Source of the DNA: Burkholderia pyrrocinia
Lineage (GTDB): Bacteria; Pseudomonadota; Gammaproteobacteria; Burkholderiales; Burkholderiaceae
Direction: 5' to 3'
Assembly: GCF_003330765.1 (NCBI RefSeq)
Contig: NZ_CP024904.1
Span: 806,001 to 870,000 of the forward strand
Length of the DNA stretch: 64,000 nt
The notes beneath the pieces were generated by a model. The model saw nothing but the letters and a program-made list of their open reading frames with translations, ran no database searches and was not told the origin of the DNA. Shown here piece after piece: positions 1 through 9,117 of the stretch (position 1 is the first letter of the stretch; every line of letters begins with the position of its first letter). Both the position numbers and the translations under genes were made by a program.

Positions 1-262
1 GCCCGCTATAGATATGAGGGATACGAGGCGAACCTTTCTTTCCTCCTATATATAGGAGGTCGGCAGCGTCGTGTGCTCAACCGTGTCCCGGGTTCGCATC
101 CCCCGCCAATCATCGGGCCGCCGAACGTGATGTCGAGCCTCCCAACTTCGACGGCGCGCGTTCGCGCCTGCAAGGGTCTCGCAACCTCAATCTGCGGAAC
201 GGACAAGGGGCCTCGCGCTGTCGAGTATCATGCCGCGACCGAACCACGCACTCACATCGACG
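1..262. other. Upstream region without a recognisable gene
   Basis: No convincing gene is visible before position 263. The only clear structure is a perfect 18-bp palindrome, CCTCCTATATATAGGAGG, at 42-59. It has no flanking T-run, so it looks more like a protein-binding or cruciform site than a terminator. A GGTTCGCATCCC string near 90-101 superficially resembles a tRNA T-loop, but the flanking bases cannot form the five-pair arm. Confidence 0.4.
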
Positions 263-700
263 ATGGACAGCACCACTCAACCCGGCGACGCCGATCTTCG
301 CGACGAATATGCAGCGCTGCGCGAGCGCGCCATCATGCTGGAAGAACAGGCCCCGCCGCTTCTGCAACACATCTCGGATGTATTGCCGCGGATCAGCGGC
401 GAGTCCGAACTGGCGGACGAGCACCGCGAGCGGCTCGTCGGCGCGCGCAACGCGGCGATGGTCTCGATCGAAAACTATCAGCAGGCGATTCCATTCCTGC
501 AGACGGCCGACTCGATCATCGAGCAGATGGACAAGACACCCGAGCGCGACGAAGACGCCGAGTGGCGTGAAGCGCTGCTGCAACGGCTCGACGAACTGAT
601 CGACGTCGCGGTCGTGATGATCGACGATGCAGAAGGCTACCTCGAGCAAGCACAAGCCTGCGATCTGTCCAGCGTGCCGAAATCCATCCTCGAGGATTGA
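263..700 (+). CDS. Hypothetical acidic helical protein (145 aa)
   Basis: This 145-residue protein is not recognised. It is acidic and apparently all-helical, with no signal peptide or membrane segment, so it is probably a small soluble cytoplasmic protein. Segments such as DEYAALRERAIMLEEQ and LLQRLDELIDVAVVMIDDAE read as amphipathic helices that could form a coiled coil or helical bundle. An ATG at 230 in the same frame would add eleven residues, but the extension has low-complexity composition and the ATG at 263 gives a more natural N-terminus. Neither start has a strong ribosome binding site. Codon usage has the GC-rich third positions of neighbouring real genes, which supports this frame over the antisense one. 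It faces the leftward DUF429 gene, so it is convergent with it and not part of that operon. Confidence 0.6.
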   Translation: MDSTTQPGDADLRDEYAALRERAIMLEEQAPPLLQHISDVLPRISGESELADEHRERLVGARNAAMVSIENYQQAIPFLQTADSIIEQMDKTPERDEDAEWREALLQRLDELIDVAVVMIDDAEGYLEQAQACDLSSVPKSILED

Positions 701-865
701 GCAGCACCGCTCGGGATCACGCGGCGCGCCGACTTCATGTCGCGTGCGCCTGCAATCCCGATGCGTGCCGGCCGACCGTCGCTGCCTGACACCTTCGTCG
801 TCAGGACGACCGCACAGCTCCCGCAAAAGCTCACCTTGTCGTAACGACCAGGCCGCGCGACGCAA

Positions 866-1552
866 CTACAATGAGTCGAGGACGATCGTCCCGCTCACGA
901 TCGGCACACGGATATATCCGCCCTCCGTATCGCCATACGCATGCGCGTTCCCGTCGATGACGTATTGCGCCGTCAGCGCGCAAAGGGTCGCGTCTCGCGC
1001 ATCGACGGAGCGCAGCATCGCCACGTCGATCCCCAGTCGCTCCAGCAGTTGCCGGCGCTGGTTGCGCTTCTGCTTCGCCGACGCAACCTCCTTGCCCAGC
1101 ATCGCGCAGGTAATCGCGTAAGGATAGGTTTCGAAGCTCGTGCGACCGCCCGCATATCGCGCGGCGGTCAGCAACGGATAGGCGTCCGCGAGCGCGCGGT
1201 AGACGCGCTCCCCCATGAACATCCAGTCGAAGAAGCCCGACGTGCTCGCGACCGCCTGCTCCCGCGACGGCGTCGGAAAGCACGAGATCCGTTCGCGCGC
1301 GAGCGCCTGTTCGGCTGCCCGGCGCCCGCCGCCCGTCCACCACAGGCTCGGTGCGTCGATGCCGACGGCCACGACGTCATGGGCGAGACACAGCGCAGGC
1401 AACGCCTCGGGTGCGATCCGCTCTTCGCGACAGACGACCGTCGACCCGCGCAGGATCACGAGATCGCATTGCTTCCTTTCGCCGCCCACGTCGACACCCG
1501 CCACGGCGGGCGATTGCCGCGCGGCTGATGCGACGGGTCGGGCCGATCGCAT
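866..1552 (-). CDS. DUF429 family protein (predicted RNase H-fold nuclease)
   Basis: This 228-residue protein matches the DUF429 family, a group with a predicted RNase H-like fold and no firmly assigned biochemical role. The family-defining start is visible near residues 18-25 (AGVDVGGERK, with the acidic residue after the first beta strand). Further family landmarks are VAVGIDAPSLWW near residue 62 and a C-terminal ARDATLCALTAQYV acidic helix. It begins only 9 bases after the HD hydrolase gene at 1562-2086 and reads in the same direction, so the two are probably co-transcribed. The ATG at 1552 precedes the first beta strand by about 17 residues, which may be an extension. A nuclease role is inferred from the fold prediction only. 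Confidence 0.75.
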   Translation of the reverse strand: MRSARPVASAARQSPAVAGVDVGGERKQCDLVILRGSTVVCREERIAPEALPALCLAHDVVAVGIDAPSLWWTGGGRRAAEQALARERISCFPTPSREQAVASTSGFFDWMFMGERVYRALADAYPLLTAARYAGGRTSFETYPYAITCAMLGKEVASAKQKRNQRRQLLERLGIDVAMLRSVDARDATLCALTAQYVIDGNAHAYGDTEGGYIRVPIVSGTIVLDSL

Positions 1553-1561
1553 GCGGGCGCC

Positions 1562-2086
1562 TCAGTCCGCCGGACGTGCAGCGTATGCAGTGTCGAAAAT
1601 CGCCTCGAGACCGGGATGCACGCCGCGCATCGGGTCGACAACCGACTTCGCCCAGTCGAAGTACGCCTGCTTGCGATCGAGCGGCCAGTCCGCAGGCGGA
1701 TGCCGCGCGATGTCGCGCAGGTTGCAGATCTTGTCGGCCAGCTTCACGAGCTTCGCGCGCCGGCTGATGGTCGCCGCATGTTCGACCTGCAGGCGCTTGC
1801 GCTCGTCCTTCGGCAACGACTTGTCGTCGGTGACCTCCATCACGATGTCCGCCACGTCCTTGCCGAACAGCCGCAGCAGTTCCTGCTCGGTCGTCTCCGT
1901 ATCCTCGACCGTGTCGTGCAGCACGGCCGCGACGATCACGCGCTCGTCCTCGACGCCGGCCTCGTTGGCCAGCACGTCGGCGAGCGCGATCGGATGATTG
2001 ATGTACGGCGACGCTTCTTCGTCCTTGCGCCGCTGATTGCGATGCTTGTCCGCCGCGAACGCGATGGCGGCTACCAGCTTTTTCAT
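1562..2086 (-). CDS. MESH1-like HD domain pyrophosphohydrolase
   Basis: This 174-residue single-domain HD protein resembles the RelA/SpoT hydrolase domain and the stand-alone MESH1 enzymes, which remove pyrophosphate from ppGpp-like nucleotides. Visible landmarks in order are AADKHRNQRRK (substrate-contact helix and metal His), INHPIALADVL (second His), VAAVLHDTVEDT (the HD pair plus the ED motif typical of this group) and LVKLADKICNLRD (distal Asp region). No synthetase, TGS or ACT domain is present. The ATG at 2086 was chosen because GGGGGG lies just upstream and it starts exactly at the conserved MKKLVAAIAFA segment; the frame is open further upstream but without family similarity. It lies 121 bases after the SMC-like ATPase gene and 9 bases before the DUF429 gene. 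The ppGpp substrate is inferred from the family. Confidence 0.85.
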   Translation of the reverse strand: MKKLVAAIAFAADKHRNQRRKDEEASPYINHPIALADVLANEAGVEDERVIVAAVLHDTVEDTETTEQELLRLFGKDVADIVMEVTDDKSLPKDERKRLQVEHAATISRRAKLVKLADKICNLRDIARHPPADWPLDRKQAYFDWAKSVVDPMRGVHPGLEAIFDTAYAARPAD

Positions 2087-2207
2087 GTTCCCCCCTCGTG
2101 TGGCCAGTCCCGCGACCGGTGAACCGGCCGCGTGCTTTTCGGAACCGCACATACTACCTTGTACGCGATGACCTTTCCCGTGCGCCGGCATCCCTGCGCG
2201 CCCCGCA

Positions 2208-5200
2208 TCACGCGCCGGCCGGCCCGCGCTGCAGTTCGACCACGTTGACCCGCGCGCCGAATACGTCCTTCACGAGCGGCAGCAGGTGATCGTGGTGTGT
2301 CAGGAACAGCACCTGGGTTCGCGTCGACAGATCGCGCAGCGCGTCGAGCCCGGCCTTCGCGCGCGTGTCGTCGAAGTTGATGAACAGGTCGTCGGCAACG
2401 AACGGCAGCGCGGTCCTGCTGCCGAGCTGCAACTCCAGCGCCGCGATCCGCAGCGCGAGGAACAACTGGTCGCGCGTCCCTTCGCTCAACCCGGCGACCT
2501 CGACCGACGTTCCCTTCGTGCGCCGTGCAGACAGCGCGGGCGGCGTCCGTTCGGTGTCGACGGTCAGCCTCGCGAATTCGCCCAGCGTGAGTCCGGCGAA
2601 GATCTCGCCCGCCCGCCTGAGCATCGGCCCCTGCTTCTGGTCGCGATAGCGATCCGTCGCCCACTTCAGCAACCGGCTCGCCGTGGCCGCCTCCAGATAC
2701 TGCTCGGCTGCATCGCCCATCGCCGCCAGCGCTTCCTGCCGCTTCGACTCGGCAACGGCCGCGTTCGCCTGGCCGTCGATCGCGCCGAACGCCTGGTCGG
2801 CCACGACCTGCTGCTGCGCGAGCTCGTTCAGCCGCTTGCCGACATCGCCCAGCGACTGCTTCACCGCTTCGAGGCGCGCCGGCACGTCGACCATGTCCTG
2901 TTCCGCGACTTCAGCCTCGACGGCGGACCGGGAAAGACCGTCGCCATCGCGCACCAGCGCCTCTTGCGCGGCATCGACCGCCTGCCGAAGCTGGCGCTGG
3001 CGATCCGAGCGCTCGGCCAGCGGCAGCGCCGCGTCGATCGACGCCACGCCGGCCAGTTGAAGCAGCGGCTGGATGCGCGCATCGGCACCGGCCACCGCGG
3101 CGGCCGCATCCGCGACCTTGCCGTCGGCCTGCCGCATGGCCTCGTCGGCACGCTCGATCGCGCGCGCGATTTCCCTGGCGGCCGCGAGGCGCATCGTCAG
3201 CCGGCGCGCAACGTCCGGCCAGTCGCCGCTCGCCAGCCATTCCGGGGCAAGCGCTTCGGCAAGCCGCCGCGCGCCGGCCTCGAGCGCAGCCAGCTCCGCG
3301 CGGATCGCGGCGATCCGGTTGCGCGGCGCGTCGGCATCGGCCAGTTCGGCCGTCACCGCGTTCGCGAGCCCGAGCGCGCCTTCCGCCGCGGCCAGCGTCA
3401 CCGCGCTCGCGGAAAGTTTCGCGTCGGCCAGCGCGTCGCGCCATTGTGCGTGCCACGCATCGTAGGCCGTCTGCGCGTGGCCAGCCCGCGACCGCGCCGT
3501 CGCGCATCCGCGTTCGGCTTCCCGCTCGCGATCTTCGAGGCTGTCCTTCTGCGCGATCGCTTTCTCGGCCGACTGCACGAAGGTCTCGGCAATCGCGACG
3601 AGCGCCGCCAGTCCGTCCGACTCGCCGCCTCGCGACACGTTATGCAGCGCCGAACGCAGCGCGGCTTCGGCACCGGCCCGCGCGGCGCGAATCGTGTCGA
3701 ATTCGCGGCGCTGGCGGTCGAGATCGGCCTGCGCGGCGAACACCGTGTCGCGCTTCGCGAGCCAGTCGCCCATCGCCGCCAGCGACATGCCGGGCACCGC
3801 CGCCGTCGTCGCAAGCTCGGCCCATGCGTCGCGCTGCGCGGCCAGCTCGCGCTCGCGCTCGTCCGACGCAGCCTGCCTGCGTACCACGCCGGCACGCGCG
3901 GATTCGACCTGCTGACGCAGCGATTGCAGCGTCGCCGCCGCTTGTGTGGCACCGAGCTGCGCATCGACGAGTTCGTCGGCCAGGCGAATCGCATCGTCGA
4001 CCGCCGGCGCGCCCGTGGCCAGATCGACGGCGCCGCTGCGGATGTCGCCCCATGCGCCGTCGCGCCGCGCGCGCGCCGCCAGCACGTCGGCGGTCGTGAC
4101 GACCTTGTGGTTCTCCGCGAAATGCCTTTCCTGCAGTTCGAGCCGCTCGAGCTCTTCGAGCGCACCGTCCCTCGCGTCGCGCGCGGCAGCAGCCGCGCTC
4201 GCGCGTTCGCTGTCCTCCTTGAGCAGCGCGCCGAGCCGCGCCGCCGACGGCACGTCGAGCGCGCGCAGCGTGTCGACCGGCATGCGCCACTGGCCAAGTG
4301 CATCGAGCGCGCCGGACAGCGTGCGTTCGGCGGCAGCGATTTCATGCGCCAACGCCTGTTCGCGCTGGCCGCTGTTGCGAAAGCCTTGCGCATCGGCCAG
4401 CGCCGCGCGCAGCGCTTCCGGCACGTCGACGGTCGACAGGCGCGCCTGTTGCTCCTGCGCCTGCGCAAGCTCGCGCGTGCGTTCGTCGAGCGATTCGCGC
4501 GCGCCGGCGAGCGCCTGATGCAGTGCACCGTGTTCGCGCAACAGGTTCGCGACGGTCTTCAGCGACAGCGCCGTCGGCAGCGACGCGCGCAGCGACGCTT
4601 CGTCCGTCGGCCAGTCGAGTTGGGCGGCCGCCGAAAACGCGGCGGACAGGTGCCGCTCGACGTCCGCGCCGAGCAGCAGCAGATCCTGCGCGTGATTCAT
4701 GCAGGCGCCGCGCAGCCGGTCGAGCGCTTCGATATCGGCTTCGAGCGCCAGCGTGTCGGCGTCGGCGTCGATCGCATCGCGCGCCTGCCGTTTCGCGAGC
4801 AGGTCGGCACGCCGTTCTTCGAGCACTTTCTGCTCGGCCGCGAGATCGCCCTGCGCCTTCAGCAGGTCCGCATACGCGGTCGGCGGCAACTCGACGACCG
4901 CGCCCAGTTCGGCCAGCGCCGCGTCCTTGACCGTCAGCTCCTTCAGATACGGCGCCAGCCGCCGCACGCGTTCGAGCTTCGAGCGCAGCGATTCGAGCTG
5001 GCGCTGTTCCGCGCGCGCCTGCTCGATCTGCTGTTCGACCGCTTCGCGCGCATCCTTGCGATCGACCCAGTCGCGCGTGCGCACCTGGACCGTCTTCAGT
5101 TCGGCCACGGCTTCGTTGAACGACGTTTCGGCCAGCGCAAACGCACTGCCGCTACGACGCGGCGCCCACAGCTCGACCGAACGCGCGTCGAGTTCCTCGC

Positions 5201-5678
5201 GCACCGGCCCGAGACTGCCGACACCGGCGGCCGATTCGAACAGCACCTGGCCGAGCTTGTCGGATGCGTCGAGAATGCTCCGGCCGCCGTCGACCAGCCG
5301 CCCGTGATCGAGCCCGAACATCTGCTCGAAGAATTCGCGTGTCGCGCCGTCGAGGATGGCAGCCAGATAGTCGTCGGGCAGTTTGTCGTCGGCAGGCGTG
5401 CGCAACGGACTGCGCCCGCGCGCGCGGTGGAACGCGAATTCGCCGGTGCCGTTCTCCAGCACACCGCCGATCCGCAGTTCGGGCGTGCTGTGCAGGAAAT
5501 CGAGCGGCGTCTGCAGCTTCATCCCGAACAGCAGCTCCGACACGGCCGTGCGGATCGTCGACTTGCCGGCCTCGTTCGGCCCCACGATCACATGAAAATC
5601 CTCGCCGGCCGTCGGGAAGCGCAGCGTCTCGTCGGTGAACTTGCCGTACTTGATCAGATCGAGCTGGTTGATGCGCAT
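2208..5678 (-). CDS. SMC-like ATPase, YhaN/SbcC type (1156 aa)
   Basis: A large coiled-coil ATPase of the SbcC/Rad50 superfamily, closest in layout to YhaN proteins. The N-terminus carries a Walker A motif, GPNEAGKST, near residues 33-41. A very long glutamine/alanine/arginine-rich coiled-coil region occupies roughly residues 180-1000. The C-terminal lobe holds the signature-like GLSEGTRDQLFLALRIAAL and the Walker B/D-loop FVADDLFINFDD, followed by the H-loop LTHHDHLL. Such proteins act with an Mre11-like nuclease in processing DNA ends or hairpins. Its ATG at 5678 lies 3 bases after the stop of the phosphoesterase gene at 5682-6932, so the pair is almost certainly translationally coupled. 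No hinge CxxC zinc hook is obvious in the middle of the coil, which favours YhaN over classical SbcC. Confidence 0.9.
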   Translation of the reverse strand: MRINQLDLIKYGKFTDETLRFPTAGEDFHVIVGPNEAGKSTIRTAVSELLFGMKLQTPLDFLHSTPELRIGGVLENGTGEFAFHRARGRSPLRTPADDKLPDDYLAAILDGATREFFEQMFGLDHGRLVDGGRSILDASDKLGQVLFESAAGVGSLGPVREELDARSVELWAPRRSGSAFALAETSFNEAVAELKTVQVRTRDWVDRKDAREAVEQQIEQARAEQRQLESLRSKLERVRRLAPYLKELTVKDAALAELGAVVELPPTAYADLLKAQGDLAAEQKVLEERRADLLAKRQARDAIDADADTLALEADIEALDRLRGACMNHAQDLLLLGADVERHLSAAFSAAAQLDWPTDEASLRASLPTALSLKTVANLLREHGALHQALAGARESLDERTRELAQAQEQQARLSTVDVPEALRAALADAQGFRNSGQREQALAHEIAAAERTLSGALDALGQWRMPVDTLRALDVPSAARLGALLKEDSERASAAAAARDARDGALEELERLELQERHFAENHKVVTTADVLAARARRDGAWGDIRSGAVDLATGAPAVDDAIRLADELVDAQLGATQAAATLQSLRQQVESARAGVVRRQAASDERERELAAQRDAWAELATTAAVPGMSLAAMGDWLAKRDTVFAAQADLDRQRREFDTIRAARAGAEAALRSALHNVSRGGESDGLAALVAIAETFVQSAEKAIAQKDSLEDREREAERGCATARSRAGHAQTAYDAWHAQWRDALADAKLSASAVTLAAAEGALGLANAVTAELADADAPRNRIAAIRAELAALEAGARRLAEALAPEWLASGDWPDVARRLTMRLAAAREIARAIERADEAMRQADGKVADAAAAVAGADARIQPLLQLAGVASIDAALPLAERSDRQRQLRQAVDAAQEALVRDGDGLSRSAVEAEVAEQDMVDVPARLEAVKQSLGDVGKRLNELAQQQVVADQAFGAIDGQANAAVAESKRQEALAAMGDAAEQYLEAATASRLLKWATDRYRDQKQGPMLRRAGEIFAGLTLGEFARLTVDTERTPPALSARRTKGTSVEVAGLSEGTRDQLFLALRIAALELQLGSRTALPFVADDLFINFDDTRAKAGLDALRDLSTRTQVLFLTHHDHLLPLVKDVFGARVNVVELQRGPAGA

Positions 5679-5681
5679 TGC

Positions 5682-6932
5682 TTACTCCCCCCTTGCCAGC
5701 CGCGCGAGCAACGCGGGCCCAACCTGCTCGACCAGTGCCGTGAGTTCGCCCGCACGCGCCATCGTCAACAATGGCACTTCCTCCTTCACGTCGCTGCGCA
5801 CCTTGCCGACGAACGGCTTCAGGTCGCGTTCGAGCAGCGCGAGGAAATCCGGATCTTGCGCGGCGTCGGCCAGGATCTGCTTCAGGTCCTCCAACGCTTC
5901 GAGTGGCTCGCTCTCGCCCTGTTGCTGATCGGCGGCGGACGTTGCGAGCCGGACCTTCTCGAGCCACAGCCGCTCGTTGCCGATGATGCCGATCTGGTTC
6001 AGCACCTCCGCGCGCAGTTGCGGCGCGCGGCCGAAAAAGAGGCCGTGCGCGGGCGTGCGCCCCGTGACCGTCACGCGCACCGCGCGCGGCACGTGGCCGT
6101 CGACAGTGAGCAGCGCCTCCAGCGACTGGCCGATCTTTCTCGACAGATCGGCGACCGTGAAGCAATCGGTCGCATCGACCGACACGGCTTCCCAGCGCAG
6201 CACGTCGAGATACAGGCGCTCGACCTGCGTGCGGCCTTGCTCGACCGTCACGAGCACCGCGCCGCGGCGGCCCGTCTCGCGGATATGGCGCCCCTGCAGG
6301 TTGCCGGGAAACACGACGGTGGACGGCCCCGACCATTGCTGGAATTCGTGCACGTGGCCGAGCGCCCAGTAGTCATAGCCTTTTGCGTGAAGCTCCGCCA
6401 GCGTGCACGGCGCATAGTTCGCATGCGCCGCATAGCCTTCGAGCGCCGTGTGCAGCACGCCGATGTTGTAGTACCCGGGCACCGGGTCCGGATAGCCGAT
6501 GGCGAGATTGTCGACGACGGCCTTGTCCTTGAAGCTCTGCCCGTGCAGCGCGACATCGAATTCCGGCAGCGTGTGGGTTTCCGGCTTGCGGTGGCCGAAC
6601 ACGGTGACGTTGTCGGGCAGCGTCAGCTTCTTCGTCATCTCGCTTTCGGCATCGTGGTTGCCGCCGAGGACGAACGCGCGAATGCCGGCCTTGCGCAGGC
6701 GCCCCATCTGCTGGCCGAAGAAGATGCCGGTGTTGTGATCCTTCCAGTCGCCGTCGTACAGGTCGCCGGCGATGACGAGGAACGCGACCTCCTCTTCGAT
6801 CGCGCGATCCACGAGTTGCCGCAGCGCCTCGCGCGACGCGTTGCGCAACTGCGCGGCCGGCGCGTCGGGATACGCGCTCAGGCCGTGCAACGGGCTGTCA
6901 AGGTGAATGTCTGCCGCGTGGATGAACTTCAC
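5682..6932 (-). CDS. Mre11/SbcD-like metallophosphoesterase, YhaO type
   Basis: This 416-residue protein is a calcineurin-like phosphoesterase of the SbcD/YhaO DNA-repair exonuclease group. All metal-binding motifs are present: the first Asp/His in HAADIHLDSPL (residues 5-15), GDLYDGDW near 58, GGNHDAES near 92, and the late GHVHEF motif near 208. The remaining C-terminal half resembles the accessory and capping region that docks on the partner ATPase. It is the first gene of a leftward pair with the SMC-like ATPase, separated by 3 bases. Together they probably form an SbcCD-like nuclease that opens hairpins or processes blocked ends. The ATG at 6932 opens directly into the first beta strand (MKFIHAADIHL), so the start is secure. 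Confidence 0.9.
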   Translation of the reverse strand: MKFIHAADIHLDSPLHGLSAYPDAPAAQLRNASREALRQLVDRAIEEEVAFLVIAGDLYDGDWKDHNTGIFFGQQMGRLRKAGIRAFVLGGNHDAESEMTKKLTLPDNVTVFGHRKPETHTLPEFDVALHGQSFKDKAVVDNLAIGYPDPVPGYYNIGVLHTALEGYAAHANYAPCTLAELHAKGYDYWALGHVHEFQQWSGPSTVVFPGNLQGRHIRETGRRGAVLVTVEQGRTQVERLYLDVLRWEAVSVDATDCFTVADLSRKIGQSLEALLTVDGHVPRAVRVTVTGRTPAHGLFFGRAPQLRAEVLNQIGIIGNERLWLEKVRLATSAADQQQGESEPLEALEDLKQILADAAQDPDFLALLERDLKPFVGKVRSDVKEEVPLLTMARAGELTALVEQVGPALLARLARGE

Positions 6933-7000
6933 GAAGATTCCTCTGTTTCATGACGATGGTGCGGGCTGGCGACCGCCGCGCGACGCCGCCAGCGCGACCA

Positions 7001-7543
7001 TCAATCGCAATCCTGGTAGCCGCCGGTTTCGCCGCAATGGATGCAGCGAAACACGTACGCGGTCGGCGAGCCGTCCTTGTCGAGCGCGGCAAAAAAACGC
7101 TCCCACTCGGCGCCCTCGTCGAACCCGGTCGACGCGCGGATCGACGCGATGGCCTGCGGGCCGTGCGCCTTCAGTTCGTCGGCGCCCGCGCGGCCGATGA
7201 ACTGCGCGCCATCACCGCAATGCGTCCACCACCGTTCCTGCTGCCAGCCCTGAAAGCCCGGCGTGCGATAGGCAATCTCGTCGACGACCGCTTCGGGCAC
7301 CTCGTCCCATTCGCCGCCGCCGATGCCGTACGTGTCGGTAAAGCTTGCATCGAGCCGCACATGCGCGGAGCCGTCGGCGATGCACCACGGGCAGATGCAC
7401 TGCTCATACTCGTCGACCGCATACACGGGGCCGGCGTAGACGTAGCCGCGCGCATCGCCGCAGCACACGCAGCGCGCGTCCGACCGGATCACGCTACCTG
7501 TTGCCAGCGGGTCGGGATGGTACCTGAAAGCGGGTAACGACAT
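7001..7543 (-). CDS. CbrC family (UPF0167) zinc-binding protein
   Basis: This 180-residue protein fits the CbrC/UPF0167 family. It starts with the characteristic MSLPAFRYHPDPLATGSV and has three cysteine clusters that suggest bound zinc: CVCC at residues 25-28, CICPWC near 49-54, and a C-terminal FRCIHC about 14 residues from the end. CbrC was named for a gene controlled by the CreBC system in E. coli and connected with colicin tolerance; its biochemical role is unknown. It reads leftward, 68 bases before the phosphoesterase gene, and could be transcribed with it. The ATG at 7543 has a GGAGAA sequence a few bases upstream. Confidence 0.85.
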   Translation of the reverse strand: MSLPAFRYHPDPLATGSVIRSDARCVCCGDARGYVYAGPVYAVDEYEQCICPWCIADGSAHVRLDASFTDTYGIGGGEWDEVPEAVVDEIAYRTPGFQGWQQERWWTHCGDGAQFIGRAGADELKAHGPQAIASIRASTGFDEGAEWERFFAALDKDGSPTAYVFRCIHCGETGGYQDCD

Positions 7544-7965
7544 GGTGTTCTCCGTCGGTCCGGATGGTGGGGAAGCACGCGACGCGAATTCGAACGGCCA
7601 TTGTGCCGTGGCGCGACCGTGTTACTGCGGAACCTCGACTTCGGCGAACGTGCCGTTCACGAAACGACAGACGCGATGCGTTGCGCCACGCGATCGCCAG
7701 ATATGACGATCGCGTTCCGGCATCGGTTTCGAGCGAAACGGCGTCGAGACAGCGTTGAACGGGCCGCGAGAAACGCGGCGTCGCGCCAGCGCCGCAGCCT
7801 TCAACGCAACCGAAATCGTCGGTCTGTTCCGTGTCCGCATGGATCGCACAGGATTGTCGTGGGGTTCGTCGTATGCATGCGGCATGCCGTCCGGGCAGTA
7901 CCGTTTCAGGATCGCACCGCGTGCGCCGCGCGTCGCGACGAACGCGGCCGATCCGCTACGTGCCG
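7544..7965. other. Intergenic stretch with one doubtful leftward reading frame
   Basis: This 422-base stretch separates the CbrC gene from the lipoprotein gene. A leftward frame from 7969 to 7622 (115 codons) begins with an ATGA overlap of the lipoprotein stop codon, which is a usual coupling signature. The product is arginine-rich and resembles no family I know. Its last 33 residues (starting MPERDRHIWRSRG) look the most protein-like. It could be a small real gene or a frame kept open by GC bias. Confidence 0.3.
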
Positions 7966-8736
7966 TCATTCACCGCGCGGCACGGGCGGCGGGGCAAAGC
8001 CGTTGTCGTTGCCGGGGAACGGATTCGCGTTGCGGCGCAACGCTTCCTCTTCGTTCTCCTTCTGCGCGAACAGCGCGACGCCGATCACGCCGACGTTCGC
8101 GGAATCGCCGTACTTCGAGTTCGCGACATAGCTGTCGGGCACCGCAGCGAAGCGGAACGCAGCGACTTCGTCGCGGCTCTTGCGGAAGCCCTCGATCGTC
8201 AGCGTGCGGCCCGGATACAGCACATAACCGCCGTTCGTATAGCTGCCCGGCCGCCCCGACAGCACATCGAGCCCGTCGACCGTCGACACGACTTCGAACG
8301 TGCGGCGCCCCTGGTTGCGCAGCACGATCACGTAGCGCGCCCCCTCGACGCCCGCCATGTGCCAACGGCCGTTGCTGCGCGCGAGACGCAGCGGCAAACC
8401 CTTTTCGTCCGTGAACGACAGCGCGATGTCGCCGTTCGCGAGCGCGACGCGGGTCGGCAACCGGCGAACCTGGGATGCGGGCGGATGTCCGGGCAGCGCG
8501 TCGTTGTAGTAGACCGACGCGAGATCCGTCGGCTTGGCCGGATCCGCGCGTTCGAATTCGACATTGCGGGTTTCGGATCGCACCGACTCGCCCCACGCGG
8601 TGCCGAGCCCGCTGCGTTCGCTGGCGTCCGGTGCGGCGGCTGACGCATTGGCACTGGCGGACGGCGGGGGCGGCGCTGCACAGGCGGCCAGCCAGAGCGC
8701 GCAGGCGAGCGCGAGAAGGCGGAACAGGATGGTCAT
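7966..8736 (-). CDS. Putative lipoprotein, chaperone-like beta-rich protein
   Basis: This 256-residue protein is predicted to be exported and lipid-anchored. A hydrophobic signal (FRLLALACALWLAAC) ends in a LAAC lipobox, followed by an Ala/Pro/Ser-rich linker to about residue 45. The mature part is beta-rich and contains stretches reminiscent of pilus-assembly chaperones (RVALANGDIALSFTDEKG, and ARYVIVLRNQGRRTFEV near the middle), but I cannot assign it firmly to that family. The start at 8736 was chosen because it opens directly into the signal peptide, with GAGG about 11 bases upstream; thirty upstream codons in the same frame have no signal character. No usher or pilin gene is adjacent, so a role in fimbria biogenesis is only a guess. 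Confidence 0.65.
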   Translation of the reverse strand: MTILFRLLALACALWLAACAAPPPPSASANASAAAPDASERSGLGTAWGESVRSETRNVEFERADPAKPTDLASVYYNDALPGHPPASQVRRLPTRVALANGDIALSFTDEKGLPLRLARSNGRWHMAGVEGARYVIVLRNQGRRTFEVVSTVDGLDVLSGRPGSYTNGGYVLYPGRTLTIEGFRKSRDEVAAFRFAAVPDSYVANSKYGDSANVGVIGVALFAQKENEEEALRRNANPFPGNDNGFAPPPVPRGE

Positions 8737-9052
8737 GACGTGATGCCTCGGAATGTTATCGAACCGCGCCGGGCAGGCCGGAACGGCGTTTTGGTGTCGT
8801 CTGTCGTCACGATGTCGATCGGACATGCTTGCCCGTGTCGGCCGGCGCCGCCATCGCGGCGGCCCGGCAACCGGGGGCCCCGCTATTTAAGCATGGCGGG
8901 CGGGCAATGGGCAGGGGCCACGCGCGCCGCCCGTGGCGGGCCCGCACCCGGGGCATCCGGCTACGCGCCCATGCGCGTCGCACTGTCGGATTGACGGCAC
9001 ACGCAGACACATCACTGTGGAGATGAGCGACGAACGGCGCGCCGCGCGCGCC

Positions 9053-9094
9053 AAAAAGAAAACGGCCCGGCCCGCATCGAAGCGGGCCGGGCCG
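9053..9094 (-). terminator. Intrinsic terminator after the glycine-rich exported protein gene
   Basis: A 13-bp perfect GC stem (9063-9075 with 9082-9094, loop ATCGAA) is followed, in the leftward direction, by a T-rich run at 9053-9062 (TTTTCTTTTT read on the minus strand). It lies 24 bases beyond the stop of the 9118-9660 gene and fits a strong rho-independent terminator for it. Confidence 0.9.
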
Positions 9095-9117
9095 GGCCGT
9101 GACGGGGTGCGTGATGC

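Noticed and set aside
60..110. Possible tRNA 3' end near GGTTCGCATCCC
   Set aside because: The bases flanking the T-loop-like string do not form a five-pair arm, and no anticodon or acceptor stem is present.
2286..6953. 1555-codon plus-strand frame opposite the SMC-like ATPase and phosphoesterase
   Set aside because: Arginine-rich shadow of strongly biased minus-strand genes. The minus strand has Walker A/B motifs, phosphoesterase motifs and sensible starts.
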